Shown here: one piece after another, positions 34,020 through 45,381 of the stretch
How the letters are laid out: each line of letters begins with the position of its first letter
Numbering within the stretch: position 1 is the first letter of the stretch
Assembly (NCBI GenBank): GCA_025267735.1
Contig: CM046301.1
Span: 64,871,872 to 64,935,871 of the forward strand
DNA length: 64,000 nt
DNA from: Mactra quadrangularis
Lineage: Eukaryota > Mollusca > Bivalvia > Venerida > Mactridae
Direction: 5' to 3'
Notes under the pieces: generated by a model
Databases searched by the model: none
Told to the model about the DNA's origin: nothing
The model's input: only the letters and a program-made list of their open reading frames with translations
Program-made: the position numbers and the translations under genes

Positions 34020-34260
34020 GTTTTTTCTCAACTGTCAAAGCTTGAATAATTTTACGGTGACTGAATGCATTGTTTTTGTACTGGCGGCCTAATTGTTATT
34101 AAAAATATGTTGACTAAAACATATCATACGGCATAAGCAGCGTTTCTCGATCATAATACACACTTTCGGAAACTCATGGATGTATTACGACTTAAATTTT
34201 AACAAACGCATTCACCGTGTCATTATTCATGCTTTGACAGTTTAGAAAAACAAACAATAC
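34020..34260 (+). mobile_element. Foldback MITE, CTCAACTGTCAAAGC family, copy 1
   Basis: TTTTCTCAACTGTCAAAGCT on the left and CATGCTTTGACAGTTTAGAA on the right are inverted arms, extended inward by CGGTGACTGAATGCAT and its mirror GCATTCACCG. The core carries TTGACTAAAACATATCATAC. Confidence 0.55.
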
Positions 34261-34491
34261 TTGAGCTCCTGCAACTTGCTACATCTTAGCCAACTTTTCC
34301 ATAGGAAATGGCTGTGTAATTGCTTGGTCGCCACATCCTCATGCAACCGGCTTCAGATAACAATTATATAAATCTATTTACAAACAATATAATACAAAAT
34401 GTATAGTTTGTACAAAATAACAATACATGTGTGTGTAAACATTAAAATAAACATCCATTCCAGAGAGACACTCCAAGACTGTATACATGTA

Positions 34492-34735
34492 GTTCTTTTT
34501 TTCTCAACTGTCAAAACATGAATAATTTCCTGGTGAATTTGCATGTTAAAATTATTGTCGTCTTCCATTTATGATATTCAGAAAGTATGTATTATGATCG
34601 AGTAGAGCTGATCATATCGTATGATAGGTTTTTAGTCAAGATATTTCAGTAACAATGGTGCCTCAAGTAAAGATATGATGCATTCAATCACTGTGCAATT
34701 ATTCAAGCTTTGATAGTTGAGAAAAAACGGACTAT
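34492..34735 (-). mobile_element. Foldback MITE, CTCAACTGTCAAAGC family, copy 2 (inverted)
   Basis: The same arms as 34020-34260 enclose a core that is the reverse complement of copy 1 (GTATGATAGGTTTTTAGTCA here). The two copies are therefore in opposite orientation about 230 bases apart. Confidence 0.55.
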
Positions 34736-35468
34736 ACCATTCATTTTGTTCAAGTTTAGGAAAATTGAAACAATAGATTTGATTATGAGTATGCAATGGT
34801 AGAAAACATTTACAAGTGCATTATTGTGCATATAGATTCTCAATACAATAACAAGATTTAACATGTACATTTACAATCAAACACTATCAATAAGCTTACA
34901 CATTGAAATAAAGAAGATTTATCAAGAATTAGATTATGGTTTTAAAATCAGCTGTTCATATAACACACTTAATTTTATTTACATGAGCACAGAACAGTAA
35001 TGTGACACTAATTGCCCAAGTTAGCTTGCTTTTCAATCCATTTATAAAAACAATCTAAGATAAATAAAGGAAACATTGTCATGCCAGTGATGCACTAACT
35101 GTAATTTAATAAATCATAACTCATTTAGTGATTATTCTAGAACTCCAAAAAGGGCAGGGTGGGACAAAAAAAGGGCAGGGCGCAGCGCGCGGCGCGAATT
35201 AAAATTCTGAAGTATATCTGTAGTCAATAACATTTAGAGAACTGATGTTTTTAGTATATTATTTATATATTCATTGTAGCTGCATGCTCAACAAGTTCTT
35301 ACATGCTTTTCTATAATCATGTACTCGTGTACAAATTTACTTAGCATAGTTGTAAAACATACTTTTGTGTCAAATCTTTAGCTATTTAAAAGTCCAAAAA
35401 GGGTGGCAAGATTTGAAACAAATCGTTTTCACTATACAAGCTCCGTCTCTACCATGATCTCTAACTTT

Positions 35469-35744
35469 AAGTGGCCACCTCTAGAAACTACTGTAGAAGA
35501 ACAAGAACCAGACTTATAATATTCTATAAAATTGTCTATAATCTTATTGGTATACACCCTGGCCCTGCCTTATTCATACCCAACACATAAAAAACAAGAC
35601 AAGACAATGTTCAGCAGCCGTCTCCATTCATTTTAACATATAAGCATGTCCAAATATTCTTCCTTTCCAAGCACAATAATTCAGTGGAACAAGTTGTCAG
35701 CTGCTGTACACCAAGCGACAGTTGACTCGTGTATATATATCTAG
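35469..35744 (+). pseudogene. LINE ORF2 C-terminal relic with two in-frame stops
   Basis: One frame of 92 codons reads KWPPLETTVEEQEPDL, stop, then IKLSIILLVYTLALPYSYP, a further stop, and SSFPSTIIQWNKLSAAV. This follows the order seen at the end of CR1/L2-like LINE reverse transcriptases: W.pL..RR...L.., then YKI..GLV.I, then SFfPRTI.dWN.LP. Both TAA stops lie within the aligned region, so the copy is dead. The upstream polymerase is absent, consistent with 5' truncation. Confidence 0.6.
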
Positions 35745-35814
35745 TTTAGCACTTTTGATAAGTGATTACTGAATCTATTGGGTTTTTTGTTTTTACCCAA
35801 ATTTTAATTGCAAG

Positions 35815-36225
35815 CACCAGCACATAATCCTCAAAGTAATGAGGGAGTGCAGTATTCTCTTAGAAGAAGAAGGAGCTATTGCTGCAATCAATAAATTTGC
35901 TTTTTATTTTGTGTTCGTTTTTTCTGCAAAATATTGGGGTGCAAAACGATTTGCTAATATACGATTTTTCTACAAAACCGTTCAATCAGATAAAGAAAGC
36001 ATCAAATGTAATTAAACTTTAAATTTGTCAGCACCTGGACATAATCCTCTAATAAATTAGGGAGTGTATTATTCTCTAAGAAATAGAGGAAGCCATTGCT
36101 TAAATCATTCAATTTGCACTTTACCTTTTTGTTTTTCTGCAAAATATTGGGGTGCAAAACAATTTGCTCATATACGATTTTCTATAAAATTGTTTATTCA
36201 GCTAAAGAAAGCATCAAATGTAAAT
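35815..36225 (+). repeat. Two-copy tandem duplication, about 210 bp
   Basis: AATATTGGGGTGCAAAACGA, TAAAGAAAGCATCAAATGTA and GCACC.G.ACATAATCCTC each occur twice, offset by about 210 bases, at roughly 80% identity. The block directly follows the LINE relic and may be a duplicated LINE 3' tail. Confidence 0.65.
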
Positions 36226-37443
36226 ATTTATGTAAATAATTATAGTGAAGACTTTTCTTGAGCTACTTTGTACCAGAAAAAACTAATATGTCTTGTTTGA
36301 CAAGTGAAAAACGATCAATACAAAACATCGTCAGTATCAAATCGTTCTGCACCCCCAAAAATGTAACGGATAGCAAATTCTCGTTTCTGTATTTTTTACA
36401 AATCCTGCGGGGGACAATTGTTTTGTATATCATAATATGCCCAAGTAAATTGCAATTTACATCACATTCGTCCACTAGAAATAACAAAAAACCCGCTAAT
36501 TGCTCAGCATGGTTTGGTTATCAGTGTCAATTTAATCATTGACGTGTATAGGTACCTGATTGTATATATGTACATTGACGTTGTCAAGCATGTAACAGGC
36601 ATACCCTAACAACCACCTTATTGATTTTTGACACTGCCCTTTTCACAGTAGGCGTGTCATTTAATTACTGATTGATAAAGATTATACAATTGACGTGTGA
36701 ATTTACCGATGATTGACAATTATGAAAATATTTTTAAAGGAAATTAAAGGGCAACAGGGCGCTTTGACACTCGCAGGGCGGGACTTTTAGGGCAGCAGGG
36801 CGGGGCTAAAAAAGGGCAGGGCGCGGCGCCCTGCTATTCTGCTTTAGAAAAATCACTAACTCATTAGTCCAAAGCGATATAATTAACCACTCTTGACAAT
36901 AACCTTCCCAGTTAGATTACAACACACCACAGTTCAAATCATTTACTTCCAGAGGAATAAGTGCAGAAACTTACTTTCTTGAGTTTACATTACTTTACAT
37001 TGATTTAATCTGAATATCATTGACTTTCAAAGCTTGTAACTAAAATGGCTAATCTCAATAATTTTCATGGAAGCACATAGAAACTTAGCGAGGAAGCTAG
37101 AAATAATGCAAATTAGCAAATAAATATTTTGACTATCAGATACATGGGTGGAAGTTTTCAGTATTAATACTGATTTCAGTATTTTGAGACTGAATTACTC
37201 CATGTAATTTTTAAAAATCTGTCATTTCAGTAGTTTTGGAAGTAAGTTTTCAGTATTTTTCTTAACCTTCCATCTTCCACTCATGTAGATAGATAGTCAA
37301 TTACAACAACTGATTACTTTGAAAACAAAACTATGTAGAGAGACGTTTAACTCTGACTAGCACATTTTATGATTTGTTGAAAACAACAATGATTATGTAA
37401 CTAAACTGAAACTGTTTTAATACCAAACAAAAAAGTGAACATA

Positions 37444-37675
37444 CACTGAACAAAAGTTCTAACCGATCACTTTTCAAATTTTGACTATTTCAAAACGGGC
37501 CAATGGATCCTTATTAAATTTTGCAGAGGTGATTTTTGTGTCATTTTCTACCGATTTGTGGAAAAAAATAATTTGATACGTTCCGATGCACTCAATCGAT
37601 GCATGATCGTGGCATAGCCAATGGAATGTTGAATGCGTGATCGGAAAAGTGATCGGTTAGAACTTTTGTTCAGTG
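37444..37675. mobile_element. TA-flanked MITE, CACTGAACAAAAGTTCTAAC family
   Basis: The inverted ends match perfectly for more than 30 bases (CACTGAACAAAAGTTCTAAC then CGATCACTTTTC) and are flanked by TA. The 232-bp interior keeps CCAATGGATCCTTATTAAAT and a DRGIANGMLNA coding remnant. This is the short form of the element at 20845-21660. It lies about 150 bases beyond the ZDHHC24-like stop codon. Confidence 0.75.
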
Positions 37676-37826
37676 TATTGAGATGAATATATTATCGACT
37701 TGCAACAGGATAGTCAAATCGTAAGATGCCATCTTCAAAACCACTTAAAACAAAAGCTTTCATTGCAATAGATATACAGTGTACATAAATGCACATGAGG
37801 TGATTATGAAATACAATGTCAAATGT

Positions 37827-39685
37827 TTATTGTCCCTTAATGCGTTTTGGTCTAGCTTTCCAGTTTACACCATCCCCTACAATTGGAAACCTATATGGGA
37901 CGAATATAAGAACAGGGATATACAAATACGATCCAAAAATTGATTGAACATGATCCGATAATGTACCTGAATAAGTATAAATTCTATTAAATCCCTCATG
38001 TAGAGTGAGACCTTCATAAACAAGGAAAATGTGCCACAAGAAAAAGAATAATGAAGTGAAGAATGCCACAATGGTTAAACTAAAATGAAAAATTAACAAT
38101 GTTTGTCCGAAACTGAGATATCCTGTGAAAAACTGTACGACTGCAACTGGTGGTATATATGTGAAACAAGCCACGGTGTTCAATGGTAGATCCATGTTGA
38201 GGTAGGATAGTTGTAAATACAGACAGAATCCTGATGTGATGGTCGACCATAGACAGAATATTACAAAGAATCTCTGGTTATATAAACCTATACATGATCC
38301 AGTCAGGTAACAATGATGAACTCTCTTCAACATACATTTTCCACAGTGATTACAATGGAATGCCCTTGGTGGTCTGTCAACCTGAAATTGAAGAAAATAA
38401 GATGAGAGTTTAATATATAATATAAAATGTTACATGATAATTTCATTTAAAACCATTAGTTGCTCTTTCATATAAAACTGAGAGCTGGTAAATTTATTTC
38501 TTTCATGTGGCATATCTTCACTGTTTAAAAGAATGCCTTAAGACATATTAGGATGTCATTTCAGATCTTAAGATAGCTTCTTGATAAAGGCAAAGATACA
38601 TGATTAAGGAAAATTAGGAATAGACCTTGGAATAAAACTTTGTACATGTGTTTTGTGAGTATAGAATGTTAAATAAAATTATGCATTTAATTAATTCAAC
38701 TTGGAAGACTTGAACTGCCGAGAATACCGGTAAGTTATTTAGATCTTAAGAAATGGTATTCAATCATTTATAGCAATCAATATTAGTGTTTGCTACTTAG
38801 TTATAGGAATGGTTGGAACTTTTAGTCTTTATAACCTCAGATGTAGACTATCAAAGATCAGGTTTTTTGAAGAAGTCCTTCATTTGAAGAAAATTTCAGG
38901 ATATTTTCAATGATTCATGGGACAGGCAGGGACTGTATTGGATCTTCACAAAGATATCTTCACTGATCATACTGTAGTACATGGAACTCAATAAATTAAT
39001 ATAAAACATGTCTGCTTACATGTTTATGCATGATTTATAATGAGCATGCATTTTCCATGCAAATACGACAATTTCCGAACAAGAAATCTGTACAGCAGCT
39101 TTCAAACAAGGAATTTGTACAGTAGAGGGAGAAAAAGAAATAAGTCATAAATTGTAAGTAAGTCATCAAGTGTGCAAAGACAATTGAGAACTTCAAGTCG
39201 GCTCTCCCAGGCCGCGACAGACCACAATGCACATCCCCAACGCATTTCACAAACAGAGGTTCCAGCATCGTAAAGATACAGATAAAAAATACAATGCAGT
39301 ACAAAATCTAAAGACTTACCTGACATTTTATACAAGCAACCCAATCAGCTGGAGTGTCCACAGTATCTTGGTGATGTTTCTGTTTGAGTTCAGCTTTGAC
39401 GTAATTATCTGTATCAAAATATGATCTGTGCCAGTTGATAATAGTTTCTATCACCATGAACATTGTAACACCTCTCATTAGCCATGAGGACTCTGGGAAC
39501 ACGCTGGGTATGAGCCAGATCAATGCTTCAAACGATAAACTCAAAACCATGAAGAAAAATACGTTCATAGTCAGCATATTTGTATGGTCTTTTTTCGGGG
39601 TAAAATCTCTCGTATTCCATTTTACACGAAGTTTTTCTTTCAAAGTTTCCTGCTGGTCCTGTTGTTTTCGCTCCCGCACCTCCAT
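37827..39685 (-). CDS. ZDHHC24: ZDHHC24-like protein S-acyltransferase with VHHC motif, 2 exons
   Basis: Exon 1 is 39685-39320 (122 codons) and exon 2 is 38381-37827 (184 codons plus stop). The intron has GTAAGT and TTTTCAG borders. The 306-residue product has predicted membrane helices near 40-62, 70-83, 156-178, 190-212, 215-243 and 270-285, framing a cysteine-rich domain: CIKCQ (118-122), PPRAFHCNHCGKC (126-138), VHHCYLTGSCIG (143-154). The spaced cysteines that bind zinc and the nucleophile-position cysteine (C146) are present. The residue before HHC is valine (codon GTT, 38321-38319) instead of aspartate. A late GDGVNW resembles the C-terminal GDG segment of ZDHHC24. Family knowledge: DHHC enzymes palmitoylate membrane-proximal cysteines at Golgi or ER. 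ZDHHC22 is an alternative nearest relative. Because the aspartate helps activate the HHC motif, activity is uncertain. Confidence 0.88.
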
Positions 39686-39768
39686 TTTTCAAGCAATTAA
39701 ACTCTGCAATGTTCGGCAACGAAATGAATCTTGTCCCGGCGGATTATCGCACCTGCTTTCACTTTAAT

Positions 39769-39776
39769 CCGGAAGT
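39769..39776 (-). promoter_or_regulatory. ETS/GABP-type site upstream of the ZDHHC24-like gene
   Basis: CCGGAAGT lies 84 bases upstream of the start codon in a comparatively CpG-rich patch (39700-39850) with no TATA box. ETS sites are common in TATA-less metazoan promoters. The assignment rests on the motif and its position only. Confidence 0.3.
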
Positions 39777-40128
39777 TTATACAACCACGGTAACAACGTA
39801 AACAATAGACTGGTTTGTGTTTTGTTTGTTCGCGACATGACTGAGCACGTTAGTGAATCGGTGTTCAGTCTATATCGATAATTGTTTCTAAATATAGAAC
39901 TGGGTTTTCCAAAGTTTAGTCAACGAATACAAAACGAAGTTACGTCCCATCAACCGTATATTATTTAAGCGCTTCTTAAGATCTACGCTTGTAAAGTCAA
40001 ATGTTACAGTAGAAAGTATTTTCAGATTTAATTTTTAGAAACTATTTGTTCAGGGGGAAATAAATACTTTTCTTAATATGGTGTAGTCCGCAGGCGACCG
40101 GCACAGTCTCGAATAAAAAGACACTATA

Positions 40129-42030
40129 CAGGGCCGGATCCAGAAGGGTTGTAAGTGGGGGGGCACAGGGGGTGGGTTCGGGAGGGGTACCCCCTCCCGA
40201 CGGTATAGAAATTTTTGAGTTTTTCACATGTCAAAGGTGCAAATGATTTTATCTGAGCACTTTAAGATGCTCTTTTAAACAAATTGCATGAAGCTAAAAC
40301 TAGGTTAGTTACATTTTTTTTCTGTAGAAAAGTGATGCAATGCGTAACAATTCAGATTCATGTGATTGATTAGCTTTTTATAAATATTCATAAATAAAGA
40401 AAATGCATTCATGTGAGTTAGATCACAGGGCCTGATACAGAGGAGTCGTTATTGGGGAGTACGTTTGGGGTGGGTACGGGAGGGGTATCCCCTCCCGAAG
40501 ATGTGGAAAATTTTTGAATTTTTGCATGTCAAAGGTGTAAATCTGAGCACCTTTGAACACATTTTAAAAGGATAAAATGAAGCTAAAATTTGGTAAATTA
40601 TCATTACATTTTAAGCACTTTTGGGCACTACCTAGGAAATATTGAGCGCTATAATTGAGGTATCCTTCATGCATGTGCCCGTTTTGTTTGTTTAGATTTA
40701 ATTTGTTGGCATATTAAATCCCATTCTCGTACCCCGAAGTTTTCAAGGAACGAGAAAGGATAAAATGCTGATTTACAAAAAAATCAGCAATTTCATCATG
40801 TAAATGCCGAGAATTGACAAAAAATACACTTGGTAACTTGTATAAAATCACCGAATGCAATGAGAAAATTCTCCGATTTAACATCCAAAAAGCCGGTTTA
40901 TGATACGTTTTTTTTTTTAATAAGAGGCTTAGTTTATTGTGTTGAAATTCAGCGCTGTTGTGAGTTTTTCGGACGTTTCAGTGGATTTACAAGAATGGTT
41001 GTTGGGACGATCCAAAACGTGAAAATCCTTCGAAGAATCACATTTTTCAATTCCTTTGGAAAAATCATTAGCAATACAAGTATTTTAAACACGTAAATGA
41101 TATAAAATAAAATCAACGATTTAAAAATTAACGAAACACAAGCCTATTAATGTATGATTGGATGAAAAAAATGTTTAATCACTGATTAATTTTTGTCTTC
41201 TTTTTCGTTAGAAAACTTGTTGTAGGGTAGGTCACTCTTGAAAAGTAACTTGAAAGTTTAATTCATTTGACTACATTTTCTAAAAAAAACCCAACAACAT
41301 AAAACGCTAGCTTTTTTTCCGATTTTAACTAACTTTTAATTAACTCATTTTAATGACAAACATTCATTCGACTATAGGCCTTCTCGGCTTTTCTCAGTCT
41401 ATTACTTGATATGCAAAACGCCGATGTCCTCCATAAATACTTAATTTATGTTTAGGCTCGGTCACTTTTTAAAAGTTATTCGGAATTTTAATACCATAAA
41501 AAATCATCAGACGATCGTGCATGTTTTCGAAATTAACTAAGTTCGAGTGTCATAGTAGTGACGTATAAAATGCACTTGACTAGCTGTCCTCGTCTTTTCT
41601 CTGTCTAACTTGCTATGAAAACGCCGATGATATCCACTAGTAAATAAGATTAGAGAGTGCACAAATTTAGGCCTCGTAAGCTAGTTACCATGGTAATTTC
41701 ACTGGTGACGGTCTTAAATATACTGTTGAGGTATGTGTAATATAGACAATAAACAATTGGTATCTATGTGTCTGTATAGAGGGACCACGATTAATGATTT
41801 GAACGCTTGATAACCCCGATCTGGGTACCCTGAGATGCTTGAATGTATCAATTTAGATCATTATCTTTTTTAATAGCTCGGATGGATGATTGCATATTAA
41901 AATTAATCTAAAAGTCGAGTTGATATTGCTTTGATGGTTCCGATTTTGTGCCCTTTTCTTTGTATAAGAGTCAATATCTGTGGGGCCAGGTGGGGGGGGG
42001 GGGGGCACGTGCCCGGTAAATCCGGGCCTG
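40129..42030. mobile_element. hAT-like non-autonomous element, 1.9 kb
   Basis: The left end CAGGGCCGGATCCAG and the right end (complement CAGGCCCGGATTTACCGGG) match common hAT termini. The flanks ACACTATA and ACTATATA agree at six of eight positions, consistent with a decayed 8-bp duplication. The start is duplicated inside at 40430-40620 (GGTACGGGAGGGGTATCCCC). A poly-G run lies at 41989-42005. No transposase frame is visible. Confidence 0.5.
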
Positions 42031-42350
42031 ACTATATATTATATATGTTTATATAGTGATTTTGATTCTGGACTGTGCCAGCCGCATGTGGTGTAGTCTA
42101 AATAGCATTTCGTTAAAAAAGTTTTATATAGGACCGAGACACCCTAGCTTCCTGTTATTTGTTCCTACGACCCTGCCAAAGTTTTTTTGAAATATGAATT
42201 GTGTGGGGCAAAGGGAGGTAATAAAAAAAACCGAAAGTGATCGACACAAAATTTAGTTTGGATAGTATATTGAAATTAATCCGCCAAAATCTCTCGCAAT
42301 ACCTTAAGTGGAAAAGACTTTCGTCTTTTCCATATAAAACATATATTGTA

Positions 42351-42897
42351 TGGTGGCTGATTTATACCATGTCGCATTGTTGTCCCGCGGGGCGCGGGAC
42401 AAAGATACGACAGAGTAGATCTGTCGTATAATTGCATTTTCGCTCTTTCGCCTTCCGCGTACATCTTCAATAGTCTTCTGCGCATGTGTAAGCGGAAGGC
42501 GAAAGAGCGAAAATGCAATTATACGACAGATCTACTCTGTCGTATCTTTGTCCCGCGAGGCGCCACACGAAAACACAATCATACGACAAATGTCTGTTTG
42601 TCGTATCATCGTCCCGCGGGTTGTGAGACGAAAACACAAAGATACGACAAAATAAAGGCAATAACACGACACGAAAATGTGTCGTATCTTTGTAAAAGTT
42701 TTGTCGTAAAAATACATTGTTGCATTAAGCTTTCACAGGCGAAAACACGACAAATGATTAAAATGTCGTATGATTGTGTTTTTGCATGGCGCCTCGCGGG
42801 ACGATGATACGACAAAAAGACCATTTTGTCGTACTTTCGTGTTTTTCGTGTGGCGCCCCGCGGGACAACAATGCGACATAGCATAAATCAGCCACCA
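42351..42897. mobile_element. Multi-hairpin MITE with repeated TACGACA/TGTCGTA motifs
   Basis: The ends TGGTGGCTGATTTATACCAT and (complement) TGGTGGCTGATTTATGCTAT are flanked by TA and continue into near-perfect arms with TGTCGCATTGTTGTCCCGCG. Inside are several smaller inverted repeats (TACGACAGAG...CTCTGTCGTA, TACGACAAATG...TTTGTCGTA), each bordered by GTCCCGCG(G/A)GGCGC and ACGAAAACACAA. A 60-base inner arm pair (42393-42473 and 42491-42556) is close to perfect. It is very GC- and CpG-rich against its surroundings. Open frames here reflect the palindromes. Confidence 0.75.
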
Positions 42898-43458
42898 TAT
42901 ATATTGGCTTCACAGAAAGTTTATCAAGTCAGTTAAGATTCCTACAATTACTCGTACGATCTGAATGGCTGGCAATTTACTTTCAAAATTCCCGGATAGA
43001 ACAATGACCCTGTTCAACACGTCCTGACAAATGGATTCGTCTGATAAGCCATCACGTACATTGGGCTTGATTTGATGTGTTACTTTATAGGACTGATAAG
43101 GCGCACTACATCAGTTTCGTTGAAAAAAAATACAATTTAACTACTGTATGTTTAAATATACTTAATTGTCTGATTTCAATAAATGCCAGTTACATATACA
43201 TACAACGTCACAAGGCATTTATTACTCTGTTTAATGGAATTTCGAGATATATGGTCGGCTTTTATACGTATAGAGATGACATTGTTCCTCTTTAGTATTT
43301 CTCAATTATTACGTTACCATTTAAAAACTATTGATTCACAAAGACAATTTATAGTTAAGCCATAGGGTTCAATCATAAGCATTGGTCTAACCACAAGTGA
43401 CTATATTTTATAATGCTTTTACCCCAATCCAGTGCAGTTGTTCAATAAAAATACAGTA

Positions 43459-43720
43459 CAGAGGCAGGTGCGGATCCAGGATTTTTTTCTAGGGGGGGGT
43501 CCAAACTTTTAAACCACAACCACATTAAACGTAATCTGTTTGCAGAATAATGCAACATATTAATAATAAGGATCATATAACCATTAGATCTATGTTAAAC
43601 ACAAAGGCATAGAAGAGGAAATTGCTTCTTGCAACTTAAACATCATGGACAGGTACATTTTGGAAAATTCAGGGGGCGGGGTCCGGATCCCCCTGACCCC
43701 CGCTGGATCCGCCTATGAGT
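43459..43720. mobile_element. hAT-type MITE with GCGGATCCAG ends
   Basis: AGGTGCGGATCCAGGATTTT followed by a G-run is mirrored by CCCCGCTGGATCCGCCTATG, with an inner GGGGGCGGGGTCCGGATCCC palindrome. About 260 bp, with no coding content. Confidence 0.5.
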
Positions 43721-43739
43721 GGAATAACGATTTTTCGAA

Positions 43740-44590
43740 AAACGATATATTTCGAAATAAGTGGAAATTCTCAGTAGATCTTCTGTCCCAACAATAGCAA
43801 TTTGTCTAAGTGTATATATTACATGAAATCTGTCATTTTGCAATTATGAAATAATTTCAACGACCATACTGACGGAAGTATACGCCTTTGTAACTGGTTA
43901 ACCGCTATTTAAATCCAGAGATTAAGCCTTTTCAGGAATGGTGAGTAGGTTGACTGACCTCCATGATATTACCTATATAATGTGTGACTACGATGTTAAA
44001 CCCAATTACATGAACAAGATCATTTGTATCTAAATGATGAAAAACGGAATGCATACACCAATCATGAGTTAAAAACATATCGTTCAAACTTCTTCTACTT
44101 TGGTTTCTTCCACATAGGTAAATCGGAATTTATAGACATAAGATGATAGAATTTGAGATGATAACTTGATAAATGTACACAGCTGTGATACATGCATGCA
44201 TTATAATTTTACTGTAATTGTAAGTTTCATCCTTTTGTACGTAAATTGATACTCGGAAAACTAAGCATTTATGTGCAATTTCTTAATAAGAAAACTTAGT
44301 GAAAAAAAAACACTTGTTTTGATCGATTTCTTGCACAAGGTAAAGCATAAAACAGAATCAAATACCACGAAAATAACTGTTACAGTTTTTCCCTAAAATA
44401 TCTATATTAGTCTGTATAATGTATTGTTGACTCTAAATTCATAACACAATTTATTTTTGGCAAATGAGCTAGAGCACCGCATGTCATTGACAGTTTTGTG
44501 CGGAAAATTTGGAGTTAAGCATTGAAATTAACAAAACTAGTTTGGGACACTCGACTTTCGGAAAGTGAAAAGAAGTGAATGTAGTTATAA
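43740..44590. other. Intergenic, no supported feature
   Basis: AT-rich unique sequence. GTGAGTAGGTTGACTGACCT and TGATGTTAAACCCAATTAC near 43940-44010 may be a worn SINE tail. Nothing else is recognisable. Confidence 0.4.
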
Positions 44591-44598
44591 TATATCGC

Positions 44599-44665
44599 GG
44601 GTTGCCCACAACACTGTAGAAAATCCATTGCGTTAAAACGAATTACTACAGTGTTGCGGGCAACA
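44599..44665. mobile_element. Tiny palindromic element, TTGCCC.CAACACTGTAG
   Basis: GTTGCCCACAACACTGTAG and CTACAGTGTTGCGGGCAAC are inverted copies separated by about 28 bases, giving a 67-bp hairpin of MITE appearance. Confidence 0.45.
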
Positions 44666-45149
44666 CTCAATATGCGCATATTGATGTCATTCTGTTATTT
44701 GTTTTTAAAAAAAATCGACGAAAAGAAAAATATGTATGTTTATAGCAATATCGGATATTATTGTAGATCACGTGACTATAATCCCTAATAATAACATGTT
44801 CAACTTCTAAAAATAACTGTCGTTTATTGCAGAACAGAATAGAACTGCCAACAGAATATCACTTTATTTTCTCATCATTCATATGTGCATTTAGTGGCAG
44901 CTGAAAGCTTTGACACCTGAAATAAATGTTAATTACGATCCTTTGTAGTCAATACTGTACTTATATGGCCCAGTGAGGCAGGTGCGTTTAGTGTAGTGTT
45001 AAAATGGTATGTGAAACACTAAGATAAGAACATGTTATATATACAATATAGATCGCACAATCCTGGAAACATTATTAACGCTATAATGACAATGTAATAA
45101 AGTCATATTTATCCAATTTACGATATAATAGAGGTAATAATATCATATA

Positions 45150-45341
45150 CAGTGCCAACCAAAAATAATTGGACTAAATACTGATTTTTAGTATAAACCG
45201 ATACACATTTTACCCATTAAAACAAGTAAAATCTGAGCAAAATCCAAAATCAACATTTATTTGTTTATCAAAACATGGTTCGAACTGTTTCAAATAGTTA
45301 AATCAAAATTCCATTTGTCCTAGAACTTTTGAAGGGAACTG
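45150..45341. mobile_element. Tc1/mariner-type MITE, 192 bp
   Basis: CAGTGCCAACCAAAAATAAT on the left and (complement) CAGTTCCCTTCAAAAGTTCT on the right are flanked by TA. Both carry a GGAC(A/T)AA box about 20 bases in, as in Tc1-like termini. Confidence 0.6.
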
Positions 45342-45360
45342 TACATAATACATGTCATTA

Positions 45361-45381
45361 CAGAACAGAACAGAACAGAAC
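45361..45381. repeat. AACAG pentamer array
   Basis: Four copies of the AACAG unit (CAGAACAGAACAGAACAGAAC). Equivalent arrays at 6566, 7560 and 58851 suggest the tail of one retroposon family. Confidence 0.5.

Larger units (their letters stand above)
35150..36840. repeat. Pair of GGGCAGGGCGC direct repeats bounding a segment
   Basis: AAAAAAGGGCAGGGCGC occurs near 35166-35182 and again near 36809-36825. Each is preceded by GGGC(A/C)GGG-rich sequence, and the second ends in a GCAGGGCGC.GCGCCCTGC hairpin. They may be subterminal repeats of one DNA element that contains the LINE relic, but inverted ends were not established. Confidence 0.35.

Noticed and set aside
36258..36542. Overlapping open frames on both strands, about 75-94 codons
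   Set aside because: No domain, no start context, and compositionally similar to the neighbouring tandem duplication.
39435..39767. 110-codon plus-strand frame
   Set aside because: It is antisense to exon 1 of the ZDHHC24-like gene, whose membrane helices and splice site are convincing.
42237..42884. Several overlapping 60-107 codon frames on both strands
   Set aside because: All are products of the palindromic GC-rich MITE, which lacks stops because of its composition.
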